Below are positions 18,145-27,371 of a stretch of 64,000 nucleotides of DNA, piece after piece. The DNA comes from Sinorhizobium arboris LMG 14919 (lineage in GTDB: Bacteria > Pseudomonadota > Alphaproteobacteria > Rhizobiales > Rhizobiaceae), in the NCBI RefSeq assembly GCF_000427465.1, contig NZ_KE386497.1, forward strand, positions 438,162 through 502,161, written 5' to 3'. The position numbers and the translations under genes were made by a program. Numbering within the stretch: the first letter of the stretch is position 1; each line of letters starts with the position of its first letter. Under the pieces are notes generated by a model. It was not told the origin of the DNA. It did no database searches and worked only from the letters and a program-made list of their open reading frames with translations.

Positions 18145-19215
18145 GTGTCGATAGTCGATCAAGTCAAGAAGTATGAGGATTGGCTCGCGACGCAGTGCGA
18201 CGTCGTGGAGGCGGGGCTTGATGAAAAGCACGAACGGATGGCGCGCGATCCGTTCAAGTTCTTTCGCGCGACATGCTTCCGTTTCGCTCGCAAGCTGTTT
18301 GACTGGCTGCCCGAATTGGGTGGCGGGCCTTTGGTGATGAACGTCGGCGACGCTCATATCGAAAACTGGGGCACATGGCGGGACGAGGAAGGACGCCTGG
18401 TTTGGGGCGTCAACGACTTCGACGAGGCCGCCACGCTCCCGTACGTCTGCGATCTCGTGCGTCTTGCAACAAGTGCTCGCCTTGCCCCGGATTTACCGGG
18501 CAGTGAGAAGGCTCGGGTTGAAGCTATCGTCGAGGGTTATCGGCGCGGCCTTGAAGCGCCCGGCCCATTTTTCATTGATGACAGGGTTCCTTGGATGCAG
18601 GCGCTGGTAAACCGACCTGCAACTAAGATCGACTCCTTTCGGACCGAGTTGAGTGGGGCTGCCGCAGTGGTGCCGCCGCCCCAGACTTCCGACTTGTTGA
18701 GGGAGCAGCTTCCCGCCGGCACCCGCGACATTATCTTCCGAACCTGGCAGCGCGGCGGCGGTTCACTTGGACGTCCGCGCTACCTTGCGATCGGCACCTG
18801 GAATGGCGGAAGCGTCGTGCGTGAGGCAAAAGCACTGGTTCCGTCGGCTTGGGAGTGGGCGAATGGAAAGATCGGCCCCGTCGGACTGTTTCAGGTCGTC
18901 TCAACCGGGCGCTATCGCTCACCGGACCCGTTCCTGAAAGTTCGTTCTGACTTCGTCGTCCGCCGTATTGCATCGGATTCGCAAAAGATCGACCTCAGTA
19001 AAGTAGACGCTTGGGCCTATGGGCCGGACCTTTTGGCAGCAATGGGAGCAGATCTGGCAGCGATCCATCTTGCGGGAAAAGTAAGCGCCAACGACATCAA
19101 CAGCGACCTCGCCAGACGCGAGTCGAATTGGCTGCACAACGCCTCGAAGGCTGCGGAAGAATTCGTGATGAAGGACTTCGAAAAGTGGAAGCGCTTTCAG
19201 CAGGGGGACGCATGA
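18145..19215 (+). CDS. DUF2252 family protein (kinase-like fold)
   Basis: A 356-residue protein if started at the GTG at 18145 (VSIVDQVKKYEDW). The open frame extends upstream to 18004, but that part has non-coding character. VGDAHIENWGTW near residue 68 and VNDFDEA near residue 90 resemble the HxD...N and DFD-type catalytic loops of protein-kinase-like enzymes and are the hallmark of DUF2252. The biochemical activity of the family is not established. It overlaps the following hydrolase gene by four bases (ATGA), so the two are an operon. The pair sits between the dinB/SRAP block and the phospholipase/caspase block. Family assignment is good; role unknown. Confidence 0.75.
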   Translation: MSIVDQVKKYEDWLATQCDVVEAGLDEKHERMARDPFKFFRATCFRFARKLFDWLPELGGGPLVMNVGDAHIENWGTWRDEEGRLVWGVNDFDEAATLPYVCDLVRLATSARLAPDLPGSEKARVEAIVEGYRRGLEAPGPFFIDDRVPWMQALVNRPATKIDSFRTELSGAAAVVPPPQTSDLLREQLPAGTRDIIFRTWQRGGGSLGRPRYLAIGTWNGGSVVREAKALVPSAWEWANGKIGPVGLFQVVSTGRYRSPDPFLKVRSDFVVRRIASDSQKIDLSKVDAWAYGPDLLAAMGADLAAIHLAGKVSANDINSDLARRESNWLHNASKAAEEFVMKDFEKWKRFQQGDA

Positions 19216-20645
19216 AACAGGCAGTCGTCGTGATCCATGGCATGGGTGAGCAAATTCCGATGGACACGCTCATGAGTTTCTCGGAGTCAGTGTGGGCTAC
19301 TGACTCTGACCTCATTGATGCTAATCGTCCTGATTCTTCTACGGGCGCGAAACGAACGACGAACGCGATCTGGTTCAAGCCGGACGAGTATAGCCGTTCC
19401 TACGAGCTTCGACGTCTGGCAACAGAGAGCCTTCCGGGACGTGGTTCCACCCACTTCTACGAATTCTATTGGGCCCATCTCATGGAGGGAACCTCGTTCG
19501 AGCATTTTCGAGCCTGGATGAAAGATCTTCTCTGGCGCTCACCGCGTCGGGTGCCGCAAGGGCTCGGCCTCGCTTGGACTGTTCTTTGGATCATCACAAT
19601 CGCTGCGGTCACCTGCTTCCTCCTGTCGCTTCTACCGTCCGAAGGCAAGGCCTGGTACTGGGCGGTGTTGGGAGGCGTTGCAAGCCTTTCCGTCGGCGGT
19701 CTCGTGAACACGTTCCTGCTAAAATACTTTGGTGACGTTGCCCGCTACGTGAAGGCGAGTCCACCAAATGTCGCTCGCCGCCAGGAAATTCGCGAGAAGG
19801 GAGTGCAGCTCCTAGAATCGCTGATGGGTATCAAGCCCGACGGGACAACAGTCACGTCCGAGTACGATCGGATCGTGGTCGCGGCGCACTCGTTGGGAAC
19901 GATCGTGGCTTACGACATCCTCACTCATAGTTTCGCGCGCCTAAACACGAGAATGACCGCGGCAGAAGACCAGCCGGAGCTCGCGAAGATGGAGGTTCTC
20001 ATTCGCCGGGCGACTGGATTGGAACCGCAATTGGCTGATGCGCGTCAGCAACAAGACGTGGATCTCGATGCATATCAGGCGCAGCAGGCGCTCTGCAGAA
20101 AAGAGTTGAACGCGCAAGGGAATCCCTGGATCGTTTCGGATTTCGTAACACTTGGGTCACCACTGGCGCACGCGGAGTTCCTCCTTGCCTACGACAAGCC
20201 GGCTCTCAGGAAGGCCCAGGAACGGCGCATCCTGCCGACCTGCCCCCCAACACTGGAATATGATGCGACCACCAAGAAGCGGCACATGTCCTATCGGACC
20301 GATGATGATGCCGCTGCCCCGCGCCTGCCCCACCACGCGGCTCTATTCGCATTTACACGATGGACAAACATCTACTCCCGTCACAGAGCTATCCTCTGGG
20401 GGGACATCATTTCCGGTCCAGTCGGCAAACAGTTCGACCTGGCCGTGAACGGCAGGACGTTTTCCGGCATTCGCGATATCGCTGTAATGCCAGAACCAAA
20501 AGACGGAACGGTCGGCTGGAAGTTCTGGCCTCCATTCTTCACTCACACAAAGTACTGGACGCTTCCCCGGAGATGGTCCGCTGGTGCGGCCGTGCCGCAC
20601 CACATCTCCGAGCTTCGTAAGGCGCTGAAGCTGAAGGAAAGGTGA
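19212..20645 (+). CDS. Membrane-anchored alpha/beta hydrolase
   Basis: A 477-residue protein starting at the ATG at 19212, inside the stop of the DUF2252 gene (ATGA). The first strand QAVVVIHGMGEQIPMDTL is typical of lipase-like alpha/beta hydrolases. Two hydrophobic segments, near residues 118-140 and 148-170, would anchor it in the inner membrane. The nucleophile elbow AAHSLGTIVAYDIL near residue 222 has the GxSxG-like form AHSLG. FVTLGSPLAHAEF near 315 is another lipase-type strand. It probably hydrolyses an ester or lipid at the membrane. Its coupling to DUF2252 is by overlapping translation; the next gene downstream, a PLD-like protein, is 303 bp away. Confidence 0.75.
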   Translation: MKQAVVVIHGMGEQIPMDTLMSFSESVWATDSDLIDANRPDSSTGAKRTTNAIWFKPDEYSRSYELRRLATESLPGRGSTHFYEFYWAHLMEGTSFEHFRAWMKDLLWRSPRRVPQGLGLAWTVLWIITIAAVTCFLLSLLPSEGKAWYWAVLGGVASLSVGGLVNTFLLKYFGDVARYVKASPPNVARRQEIREKGVQLLESLMGIKPDGTTVTSEYDRIVVAAHSLGTIVAYDILTHSFARLNTRMTAAEDQPELAKMEVLIRRATGLEPQLADARQQQDVDLDAYQAQQALCRKELNAQGNPWIVSDFVTLGSPLAHAEFLLAYDKPALRKAQERRILPTCPPTLEYDATTKKRHMSYRTDDDAAAPRLPHHAALFAFTRWTNIYSRHRAILWGDIISGPVGKQFDLAVNGRTFSGIRDIAVMPEPKDGTVGWKFWPPFFTHTKYWTLPRRWSAGAAVPHHISELRKALKLKER

Positions 20646-20948
20646 GGTTCGGGAGACCGGTCAGGTGTCAGTGTTGGACGGTTGGGCAGAGGACTCCGTC
20701 AGCGTCGCATCGATTTATTCAAGCTCGTGCCAAAGGCATTTTATTGTACAATTCAGAAGAGAAATGATAGTTCCAGCAGTACAATACTTACCCTCTTGGA
20801 GTGATAGGCAAATTGAGTGTATCTGTGAAGGATATCTTCTCCGACCGTCATCCTGAATGATTATGGAAAGTGACGTATATTCTGTCTAGCTACGGCGCAA
20901 CGCAAGGGTGTAATATCTTTAGGGCGCACAAAACAGGGGGGCAAGACA
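20646..20948. other. Intergenic region upstream of PLD-like gene
   Basis: About 300 bp with a locally AT-rich middle (20730-20900), unlike its GC-rich neighbours. This is consistent with a promoter for the PLD-like gene. I see no gene and no strong hairpin. Confidence 0.4.
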
Positions 20949-22625
20949 TTGGCGAACCAGGAAGCTGTAGAGGATTTGATTCAACGGCACGCAGCGATAT
21001 TCGATTCGGTTGAAACGATTACAGTGCGCGCCGCTCCGACAATGGTCCACGGGCGTCCGGACCACAGCAATTATCATATTGAGGTGATCGCGCGGCGGCC
21101 CGCCGCGCTGGACCTACCTCCGCAGATCGACGGTATCGTGGTCCTCAAGATTGCCGCGACGATGGAAGAACAGGCGTTGCGATACAACGGCCTCACCATA
21201 AATGACGCGGACGCGCTGTCGCGCGAATGGCGAACAGGCCTCCTGCGCGGCGCAGATGAGGCGCCACGCGACTATAGCCTGCTCACCTACAAACCGCTCA
21301 ACCCGTCAAAGCTCGTCGAAGTGAATGAAGATTGCGAGCTTACGTTGCATGTGAGCCCGGACGCCGGATGGGCGGTCCTGTGCGAGTATCTTACGGACCC
21401 CTCCGATCTCAATATCGGGATGTATGATTTGACGGCGCCACACATTGTGAATGCGCTTGAGGCAATCGGGCAGCAAGGCGGCAAGCTTGGCCTATGCCTT
21501 GGACCCAAAGCATCGCTGGGCAGCGGGACCAAAGCGGAGGACATTCCTGAAGCCGACGTGAAAGCCCGGCTGGAAGCGGCGTTTGGCGAGCGCTTCCGCT
21601 TCGCCTGGGCTTCAGTGGGTGGGCGAAAGCAGTTTCCATCGGCCTATCACATCAAGGTTGCGGTCCGAGACGCTAAGCAGTTCTGGCTGTCAAGTGGCAA
21701 TTGGCAGAGTTCGAACCAACCAAAGCGTCGGTTCGCAGGTGATGCGGCCGGCACTCCCGCAGATGGCGCCGACATGGCGCGCTACAATCGTGAATGGCAT
21801 ATTGTCGTCAAAAGCTCGAAGCTTGCGGAGATCTTCAAAGCCTATCTCGACAAAGATCGCGAAACCTCTGAATTTGACGAGAGCAGTCCCGAAGCAGGCA
21901 ACCTCACTCCGCTTCCCGCCTCCCCGGTGCGATGGCCAAGCGATGACGAATTCACATTAGAGTTCCGTGTCCCTGATGGGCCCGACGCGGCGCTCCCCGA
22001 GGCGCCGCGTCCGTACCACAAGGCCTTTCCGCCAAAGAAACTAGCGAGGCGCAAGCGGCGTATCATGCCACTGCTCACGCCCGACAATTTCGGAGAAGAG
22101 GTACTGGCCCTAATTGAGTCGGCAACGACAAAACTGTGGTTTCAAAACCAGTCCCTTTCGATCAACGTGACACCTTCGCCCTTGTATCGTAGGCTGGTGA
22201 CCGCTCTGCGAGAGAAGGCTTGGGCTATCGAGAACACCCGAATATTCTTCCGCGATTTCATCCAGGAGGATACGAAGGACGCGCTCCGCGCGCTGGATCG
22301 CGATGGCTTCCCGATGCACAAGGTGCGAGTCATGAAGAATGTGCACACCAAGGCTATTCTGGTGGATGATCGTCTCACGCTTATCGGCAGCCATAACTGG
22401 ACCAACGAGGGTACGAACTACAACCGCGACGCCAGCCTGATCATCGATGACAAGGATGTGAACGGTTGGTATGCCGGGGTGCTCGACCATGACTGGAACC
22501 ATCTCGCCTATCAGTTAGCTTACGATCTGGAGGTGCCGAGTGCAGTCCTTCCGCTCGGCGGCGAGGAAATCGCCGGCATCCCCAAACGGCTAGATCCACG
22601 CATGGACGTGGTCAAGCGAGATTAG
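20949..22625 (+). CDS. Phospholipase D-like (HKD) protein
   Basis: A 558-residue protein read from a TTG at 20949 that follows a G-rich ribosome-binding sequence (CAGGGGGGCAAGACA). One clear HKD motif, HTKAILVDDRLTLIGSHNW, lies near residue 465, with the trailing NWTNEG typical of PLD-family nucleases and phospholipases. A weaker region near residue 380 (ALIESATTKLWFQNQSLS) may correspond to the first half-domain without a canonical HKD. The N-terminal 360 residues are unassigned. With one HKD it would need to dimerise. It converges on the protease gene with overlapping ends (22622-22625). It is probably an effector of the caspase/trypsin module or of the DUF2252/hydrolase pair. Confidence 0.7.
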   Translation: MANQEAVEDLIQRHAAIFDSVETITVRAAPTMVHGRPDHSNYHIEVIARRPAALDLPPQIDGIVVLKIAATMEEQALRYNGLTINDADALSREWRTGLLRGADEAPRDYSLLTYKPLNPSKLVEVNEDCELTLHVSPDAGWAVLCEYLTDPSDLNIGMYDLTAPHIVNALEAIGQQGGKLGLCLGPKASLGSGTKAEDIPEADVKARLEAAFGERFRFAWASVGGRKQFPSAYHIKVAVRDAKQFWLSSGNWQSSNQPKRRFAGDAAGTPADGADMARYNREWHIVVKSSKLAEIFKAYLDKDRETSEFDESSPEAGNLTPLPASPVRWPSDDEFTLEFRVPDGPDAALPEAPRPYHKAFPPKKLARRKRRIMPLLTPDNFGEEVLALIESATTKLWFQNQSLSINVTPSPLYRRLVTALREKAWAIENTRIFFRDFIQEDTKDALRALDRDGFPMHKVRVMKNVHTKAILVDDRLTLIGSHNWTNEGTNYNRDASLIIDDKDVNGWYAGVLDHDWNHLAYQLAYDLEVPSAVLPLGGEEIAGIPKRLDPRMDVVKRD

Positions 22626-24685
22626 CCGCCGGCTTCGGCCTGCCCCGCGGTCTCCCAGATAAACGGCCTGAGAAAGCGGCTGGCACGGTTGCGCTTGTAG
22701 CCACCCTCGGCCATACCGCCCCAGTGCATGCCGATTACCGTGCCAGTTTCGACATCCAGCACCGGAGCTCCGCCGCTGCCGCCAACGGTTGACGCGTCGT
22801 GGTCAAAGGTCTCGCCCTCGTCAACGGCGGCTAGTATGAAGCCAGGGAGCAGAAACTTACGCACTACGCTGCTTTTGAGATCCACGTTATAGCCAAGCAC
22901 ACAGATAGCACGGCCCGGTTTGCCGTGATCCAGTTCAGAAACTGGAAGCACGAAGGTGGAGTTGAGGGGCTCCATGAGGCGAAGAAGGGCGACGCGCGCT
23001 TCAGGGTAAATCGCCAGGCATTCGCAAAGGATCCCATCGCCTGGGGCACCGCCGGTGACCCGGCATTCGTCGGCTCTGGAGAAATAGACCCGCGCCGTCT
23101 CAGTCGCCTGCCCGACAACGTGGTTTGCGGTCACCACCAGGTCTGGCGCCACAAGAAATCCGGTTCCCGCGCCCTGAGTGCCTTTGTCCCCGACTACGGT
23201 AACCAGCCCGCATCCCGTTAGAAAGCGTTCGATTCGAGGACGTTCGATCTCAAGCTGGCGCCACTGAACGGGGGGAGGCTCAAAGCGGCCATTTTGCACG
23301 GCAAGTTGTGGCTCGCGAGAAAGCCAGGAAGAATAGGCGGTGCCGATCGAAAGTGTGCGCCGCGCGCGATCAAATTCGGAAGGGTACCGATCGAGCGCCT
23401 TGCCGAAATAATCTATCAACACTCGAAATCCGTCGGCAAAAACGGGGAGACCGCATTCGAGCGCCTTGGAGAAATAGCTATGCCGGTCTTCAGGCGCGCA
23501 GAGCCCTGCAAGGATGTGCGTGTCGCAAAGATTACCGAAATGATTGAGCATGTTCTGCATTGCCGAGTATTCGTTCCAACTGGTGTCGCCTTTCCGAAAG
23601 TCGCCGCGAAATTGCTCGCGCCTGCCATCGCGGACGAGTGCGTAGCCGGCGAGGCACGCGGTGAGCGGATCGGTCATCTTGGCGTCGAGCAGCGCATCGA
23701 TGATCGAGGCGGGCACCGGTCGGCCGGCCACGAAAAATCGCTGCGCTTTCTCGATCAACGGCAAATCGGTTTCTTCAAGGTCACCGCCGCCCAGTTTAAA
23801 AAGGTATTGCAGGACCTCAAGATTTCCGTCGTCGGCAACGCCGATCACAAGGGTCGAGACTCGCCCTGCCATGCCGTTCATCGCAAAGCGGGTCGGCGGT
23901 ATGCCGGGCAAAGACACTTCGACGGAGTAGCTGCCGAGCGGGCAGCGTGCAGTCAAGTAAGCTGTTCCTGGGAGATTGACAATGGGGCGCAGGCGTTGAT
24001 CGCCGCCGCCGGGCGAACCACCTGGCAACAAGGCTTGCACATTTCTCAGAAACGCCTTGACGCTTGCTCCCTTGAGCGGTTCGTATCCGGTTACCCCAAC
24101 GAGGATGGTGACCCAGGCTTCCTGGGACTTGCGGTTGATCGCCTTGAGCTTGATTGCCCGGAGACGGCGCATAACGTCAGAACGGGCAGAATATGCGGCG
24201 TAGGCGCCAAAGGCGAGAAGCGAGGTTAGCCTGAATTCTGCCTGGCGCCCCAAACTCTCAGCGGGCTCGACACCGTCCTCGCTCGTGGTCATGCCGAGGT
24301 CGCGGACCGCCGCGGCGCTTACGCCGGTCAGTAAGGACGGCGCCACGTCTAAAGTGATGTAGTCTCCGCATTCAGGAAACGCGAACGGCCGCAACTCGAG
24401 CGGCCGATCAGCGCTCAGTACGGCGGCGCGATAGTGGCCGGCTTTGGGATCGTTGAAATGGACAACACCAAGAGCCGTGACGGGATTATTGTCGGGGTCG
24501 AAGGCGACGATGGGCATGGTGCGATCGCTTGTCGCGAACGATAGACTGGTGGGGACCGCGTGGGCCTGCGGAGGTTTAAGCTCCAGGTCGATGATCCCGT
24601 CATACGGTACGGCGATCGTCACCTGGTTGGAAGTGAGGCCAGGCGCGCGTGCTCGGACGTCATAAAAACTAGGTTTTAGAAACAA
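22622..24685 (-). CDS. Large protein with C-terminal trypsin-like domain, in frame with the caspase gene upstream
   Basis: Read from the TTG at 24685 this is 687 residues, but the frame is open up to 24754. There it meets the caspase gene's TGA with no break in protein-like sequence (ELFYERQRLKPQYGPPLK). It is therefore in the same frame as the caspase. The C-terminal 200 residues are chymotrypsin-like: TGFLVAPDLVVTANHVVG has the His near residue 520 and STVGGSGGAPVLD has the Ser near 636. The Asp position in 'x-ALLRL' reads ARVALLRL, so the usual D is Arg and the triad may be incomplete. The N-terminal 450 residues are all-beta-looking and then helical, with no family I recognise. It may be a target-binding or regulatory partner of the caspase. 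Confidence 0.7.
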   Translation of the reverse strand: MFLKPSFYDVRARAPGLTSNQVTIAVPYDGIIDLELKPPQAHAVPTSLSFATSDRTMPIVAFDPDNNPVTALGVVHFNDPKAGHYRAAVLSADRPLELRPFAFPECGDYITLDVAPSLLTGVSAAAVRDLGMTTSEDGVEPAESLGRQAEFRLTSLLAFGAYAAYSARSDVMRRLRAIKLKAINRKSQEAWVTILVGVTGYEPLKGASVKAFLRNVQALLPGGSPGGGDQRLRPIVNLPGTAYLTARCPLGSYSVEVSLPGIPPTRFAMNGMAGRVSTLVIGVADDGNLEVLQYLFKLGGGDLEETDLPLIEKAQRFFVAGRPVPASIIDALLDAKMTDPLTACLAGYALVRDGRREQFRGDFRKGDTSWNEYSAMQNMLNHFGNLCDTHILAGLCAPEDRHSYFSKALECGLPVFADGFRVLIDYFGKALDRYPSEFDRARRTLSIGTAYSSWLSREPQLAVQNGRFEPPPVQWRQLEIERPRIERFLTGCGLVTVVGDKGTQGAGTGFLVAPDLVVTANHVVGQATETARVYFSRADECRVTGGAPGDGILCECLAIYPEARVALLRLMEPLNSTFVLPVSELDHGKPGRAICVLGYNVDLKSSVVRKFLLPGFILAAVDEGETFDHDASTVGGSGGAPVLDVETGTVIGMHWGGMAEGGYKRNRASRFLRPFIWETAGQAEAGG

Positions 24686-24754
24686 CTGATTGGTCGCCTT
24701 GAGCGGCGGGCCATACTGCGGCTTGAGACGCTGCCGCTCGTAGAAAAGCTCAAT

Positions 24755-25687
24755 TCAGCCCTCATTGATTTTGTCACCTGGGGTAACTCGGACATGCAGG
24801 GGTTGTGGCGGCACGCGAGCCGCGTCAATCGTTGCGATCTCGAACTCGGGCTGGCGGGCATCCGGGTCGATTTCGGGGGCCTGGACATAACGATACGGCG
24901 TATCGAGGAGAAAACGGCGGATCCGCGTCTCGACCATCTTGCGTACATAAGCGGCGAGGCGCGCGAAGGTCAGCTGATAGTCGGTCTGGCCCGCAAGCCG
25001 CTGAAGTGCTGCCGGATGCCCGTTCAGGCCCTCAAGCAGCGCGGTCGCGAATACCCCGTATCCCGAACCGAGCTCGAGCGATCGCTCACCAGGCGCGGTT
25101 GCGTAGAGAATATTCTGCGCGCATCCCGCATCGTCGAGGACGGGACGGAGATAGCGACCGACCGACGCGCCGGCGGTTGAAGCATAATCAGCAAGGGCAA
25201 AGTCGCGACAGGCATCGATGAAGATCAATTGATTTCTGGGACCATATGCGCGAAGGGGACTCAATATGTCCTCAAATCCCAGTAGAAGATTGCTGTCGAT
25301 TGGAAGCTCCTTCACATCGAGCGGGAAGAGCACGGGCTCGGGGCGTTGGCCCCTCGCCCATTCATGCGAGCAGCCATGGCCGGCAAAGTAGAAGTAAAGC
25401 CGATCGCTGGCGCCCCAATTTCGCTTGCGGATTTCCGTGAGCAGCAGTGCCATGATCGCCTTGCGTGTTGGCGCAACGTTGGCAACGCGCACCCCGCTGT
25501 CCGGTAAATCGACCTTAGCCGGCGCGCCGCCCGGTGGCGCCACCATCATGCGCAGATTTGACGGGTCGACGCCTCCCGAACCGATCGCCCAGTCAGCAAA
25601 GCGGATCGCGTCGGCGGCACAGGCGCCGAGCTTCCAGGCCGGGCTCTTATAGGCGTCGATTCCGATCGCGATGCAATGGCACGTCAT
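24755..25687 (-). CDS. Caspase-family (C14) protease
   Basis: A 310-residue caspase-like protein. It opens with the first core strand CIAIGIDAYKSPAWKLGAC. The catalytic His is in FYFAGHGCSHE near residue 105, and the catalytic Cys in IFIDACRDFALADYAS near residue 158. KLGACAADAIRFADWA has the usual 'L..A..DA' element. The final 40 residues are a linker-like tail ending in an in-frame TGA, beyond which the same frame continues into the protease-like gene. Bacterial caspases act in abortive-infection systems, often beside trypsin-like proteases. Here one trypsin-like gene lies seven bases upstream and another directly downstream. The active site is complete. Confidence 0.88.
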   Translation of the reverse strand: MTCHCIAIGIDAYKSPAWKLGACAADAIRFADWAIGSGGVDPSNLRMMVAPPGGAPAKVDLPDSGVRVANVAPTRKAIMALLLTEIRKRNWGASDRLYFYFAGHGCSHEWARGQRPEPVLFPLDVKELPIDSNLLLGFEDILSPLRAYGPRNQLIFIDACRDFALADYASTAGASVGRYLRPVLDDAGCAQNILYATAPGERSLELGSGYGVFATALLEGLNGHPAALQRLAGQTDYQLTFARLAAYVRKMVETRIRRFLLDTPYRYVQAPEIDPDARQPEFEIATIDAARVPPQPLHVRVTPGDKINEG

Positions 25688-25694
25688 TGACTGC

Positions 25695-26786
25695 TCACTG
25701 AAAGTTCAGCCCGTAGCCGGAAAGGGTCTCCTTAAGGCGCCAGATCTGGAGGGCATAGTTTGAACGCTTGTAGAGTCCACGGAAATGAAGACCGATGACC
25801 TTGCCCGCCTGGAGATCGACGACACAGGAACCGCTATTTCCACCTAATGTCGAACAATCATGCGAGAAAGCGAGAAAATCGTCGAACGCCGCTCCATATT
25901 CACCGGGCTGCAGCCGTTTCGCCTGGTAGATGTCGTTAAAAATCGCCTGCATAATTTCGGGCGGCACGACATTCTCGTTATCGGTCCAGGGATAGCCCAC
26001 GAGATAAAGGTCTTTGTCGTCGTCGTCGCTTGGCGCCGCACTGCTCAGCGCAACAGGTTTCGGCAGGAAAACGCCAGCAGGAGCGAACGAAAGCCGCTCG
26101 ACCCGCAGAAGTGCGAGATCCAGGCTTTTCATCCTCTCCGCCTCGAAGCGATTGTGACCGAGTACCACATCGGTGATCTTAAATTGCTTGCGGGTTGGAA
26201 TGTCATGCTCTGCTTTGAAATCGACCGTTGGCAAGGCGCCGTGGCGGATCACCCAGCGGCTATAATCTGGCGCGGGGTCGGCGAACAATTCAACCACGTG
26301 CATGTTGGTCATAATGAGATCTTCGCTGACGACAAAGGCCGTGCCAAGCATCGTGCGCGTGTTGCCGGTGGCCATATCCACACGGCCGACCAGAGGGAGT
26401 AACCGCTCGACATCCGACCGATATGGCGAATCCAGCCGCGCCCAACGCTGCGGCGGCAACGCAAAGCTGTCGTTTTTTACAAGCAGCGCAGGTCGCTCGG
26501 TCAATCGAATGACTGCCTCTTGTCCAAGTATTTCGGCAGGGTCTAGTTCGACGCCAGGGTCATTGATCGACTTGAGGGTGGCGGAAATGCCGGCCTCAAC
26601 CAACGCCTCACTCGCCGCTGCGGCCGCATCGTTGACTGGCAATCCAGCGACGATTGAGCGCAGACGAAGATTGGACTTGAGGTTTGATCTGATGGTGTCG
26701 GGGTCAAAGCCGGGGGTAGTGAGGTCCGGCAGATATTGCGAGAAGTCGATTAAGTCCAGCGGCAGCTTATCATCAAATGCTCGCAC
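25695..26786 (-). CDS. Trypsin-like serine protease
   Basis: A 363-residue protein started at a GTG at 26786 with GGAGG six bases ahead. The C-terminal 230 residues form a chymotrypsin-fold protease with a complete triad. The His is in LIMTNMHVVELF near 163, the Asp in SLDLALLRVE, and the Ser in TLGGNSGSCVVDL near 316. The N-terminal 120 residues (DLIDFSQYLPDLTTPGFD) are helical and may be an adaptor or effector-associated domain. There is no signal peptide. It is the first gene of a minus-strand operon with the caspase (7-bp gap). In comparable bacterial systems the protease and caspase act in sequence, but the order here is inferred only from gene context. Confidence 0.85.
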   Translation of the reverse strand: MRAFDDKLPLDLIDFSQYLPDLTTPGFDPDTIRSNLKSNLRLRSIVAGLPVNDAAAAASEALVEAGISATLKSINDPGVELDPAEILGQEAVIRLTERPALLVKNDSFALPPQRWARLDSPYRSDVERLLPLVGRVDMATGNTRTMLGTAFVVSEDLIMTNMHVVELFADPAPDYSRWVIRHGALPTVDFKAEHDIPTRKQFKITDVVLGHNRFEAERMKSLDLALLRVERLSFAPAGVFLPKPVALSSAAPSDDDDKDLYLVGYPWTDNENVVPPEIMQAIFNDIYQAKRLQPGEYGAAFDDFLAFSHDCSTLGGNSGSCVVDLQAGKVIGLHFRGLYKRSNYALQIWRLKETLSGYGLNFQ

Positions 26787-27371
26787 TTCAAGCCTCCAAA
26801 GAACTTCCTAGGTTGCATAGTAACTGAAAACCCTTATGAGGCGATAGTATTCATTTCGGATCGGTCCGAATATTCATCAGGACGTCTTCGCCGCTGATTT
26901 ACTCCGTCTTCGCCTCGCGATTTATATTGATGACTTCAAAAATAATGCGGACAAGCTGCACATGAATCCGCGCAGTTGAAGGGATCTGAACCTGTGACCG
27001 GCAGATCTGAAGACACTAAGTCACTGAATAAATTGAAGACGGCTGTTGCCCATTGTCGACTTGGTTAATGACAGTGTTGGGAGCGAGCGAGTCCGCCATC
27101 CCGCCGCCTCATCGAGATCCCCGTTATCCAAACTTAGCGATAACCGCCGTTCCCTGACCTACGGTTGTGGATACTCGGCTAGCAGAGCCGTAAGCTTGAG
27201 TACCGACCATGCCTCATAGGAGGTTCGGACAGACTGGCAATTCGACGACTCGCCGTTAGTGCGCGAGCTTTACGGCCTCCAGCCGAGGAAGCCTCGGCAT
27301 CAGCGTCAGAACGCCAGGTTTCTGTGACACTTCGAGCCTGACGAGACTGCCACCACGCTGCAGTGATGCGC
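26787..27371. other. Intergenic region upstream of the protease-caspase operon
   Basis: This 585-bp gap lies between two minus-strand genes. It must contain the promoter of the protease-caspase operon in its left part. I found no credible gene. A frame of 87 codons on the minus strand (27179-27442) runs through the end of the DUF2971 gene and looks like its shadow. Confidence 0.4.

Noticed and set aside
23294..24229. 311-codon plus-strand frame inside the protease-like gene
   Set aside because: It lies fully antisense to the trypsin-like gene, which has recognisable motifs; the plus-strand translation is rich in Arg, Gly and Cys without any motif.
26930..27070. tRNA-like wording (gggatctgaacctgtgaccggcag) in the gap
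   Set aside because: It contains a fragment resembling the T-loop side of some tRNAs but no complete cloverleaf can be drawn; no acceptor stem or anticodon arm.
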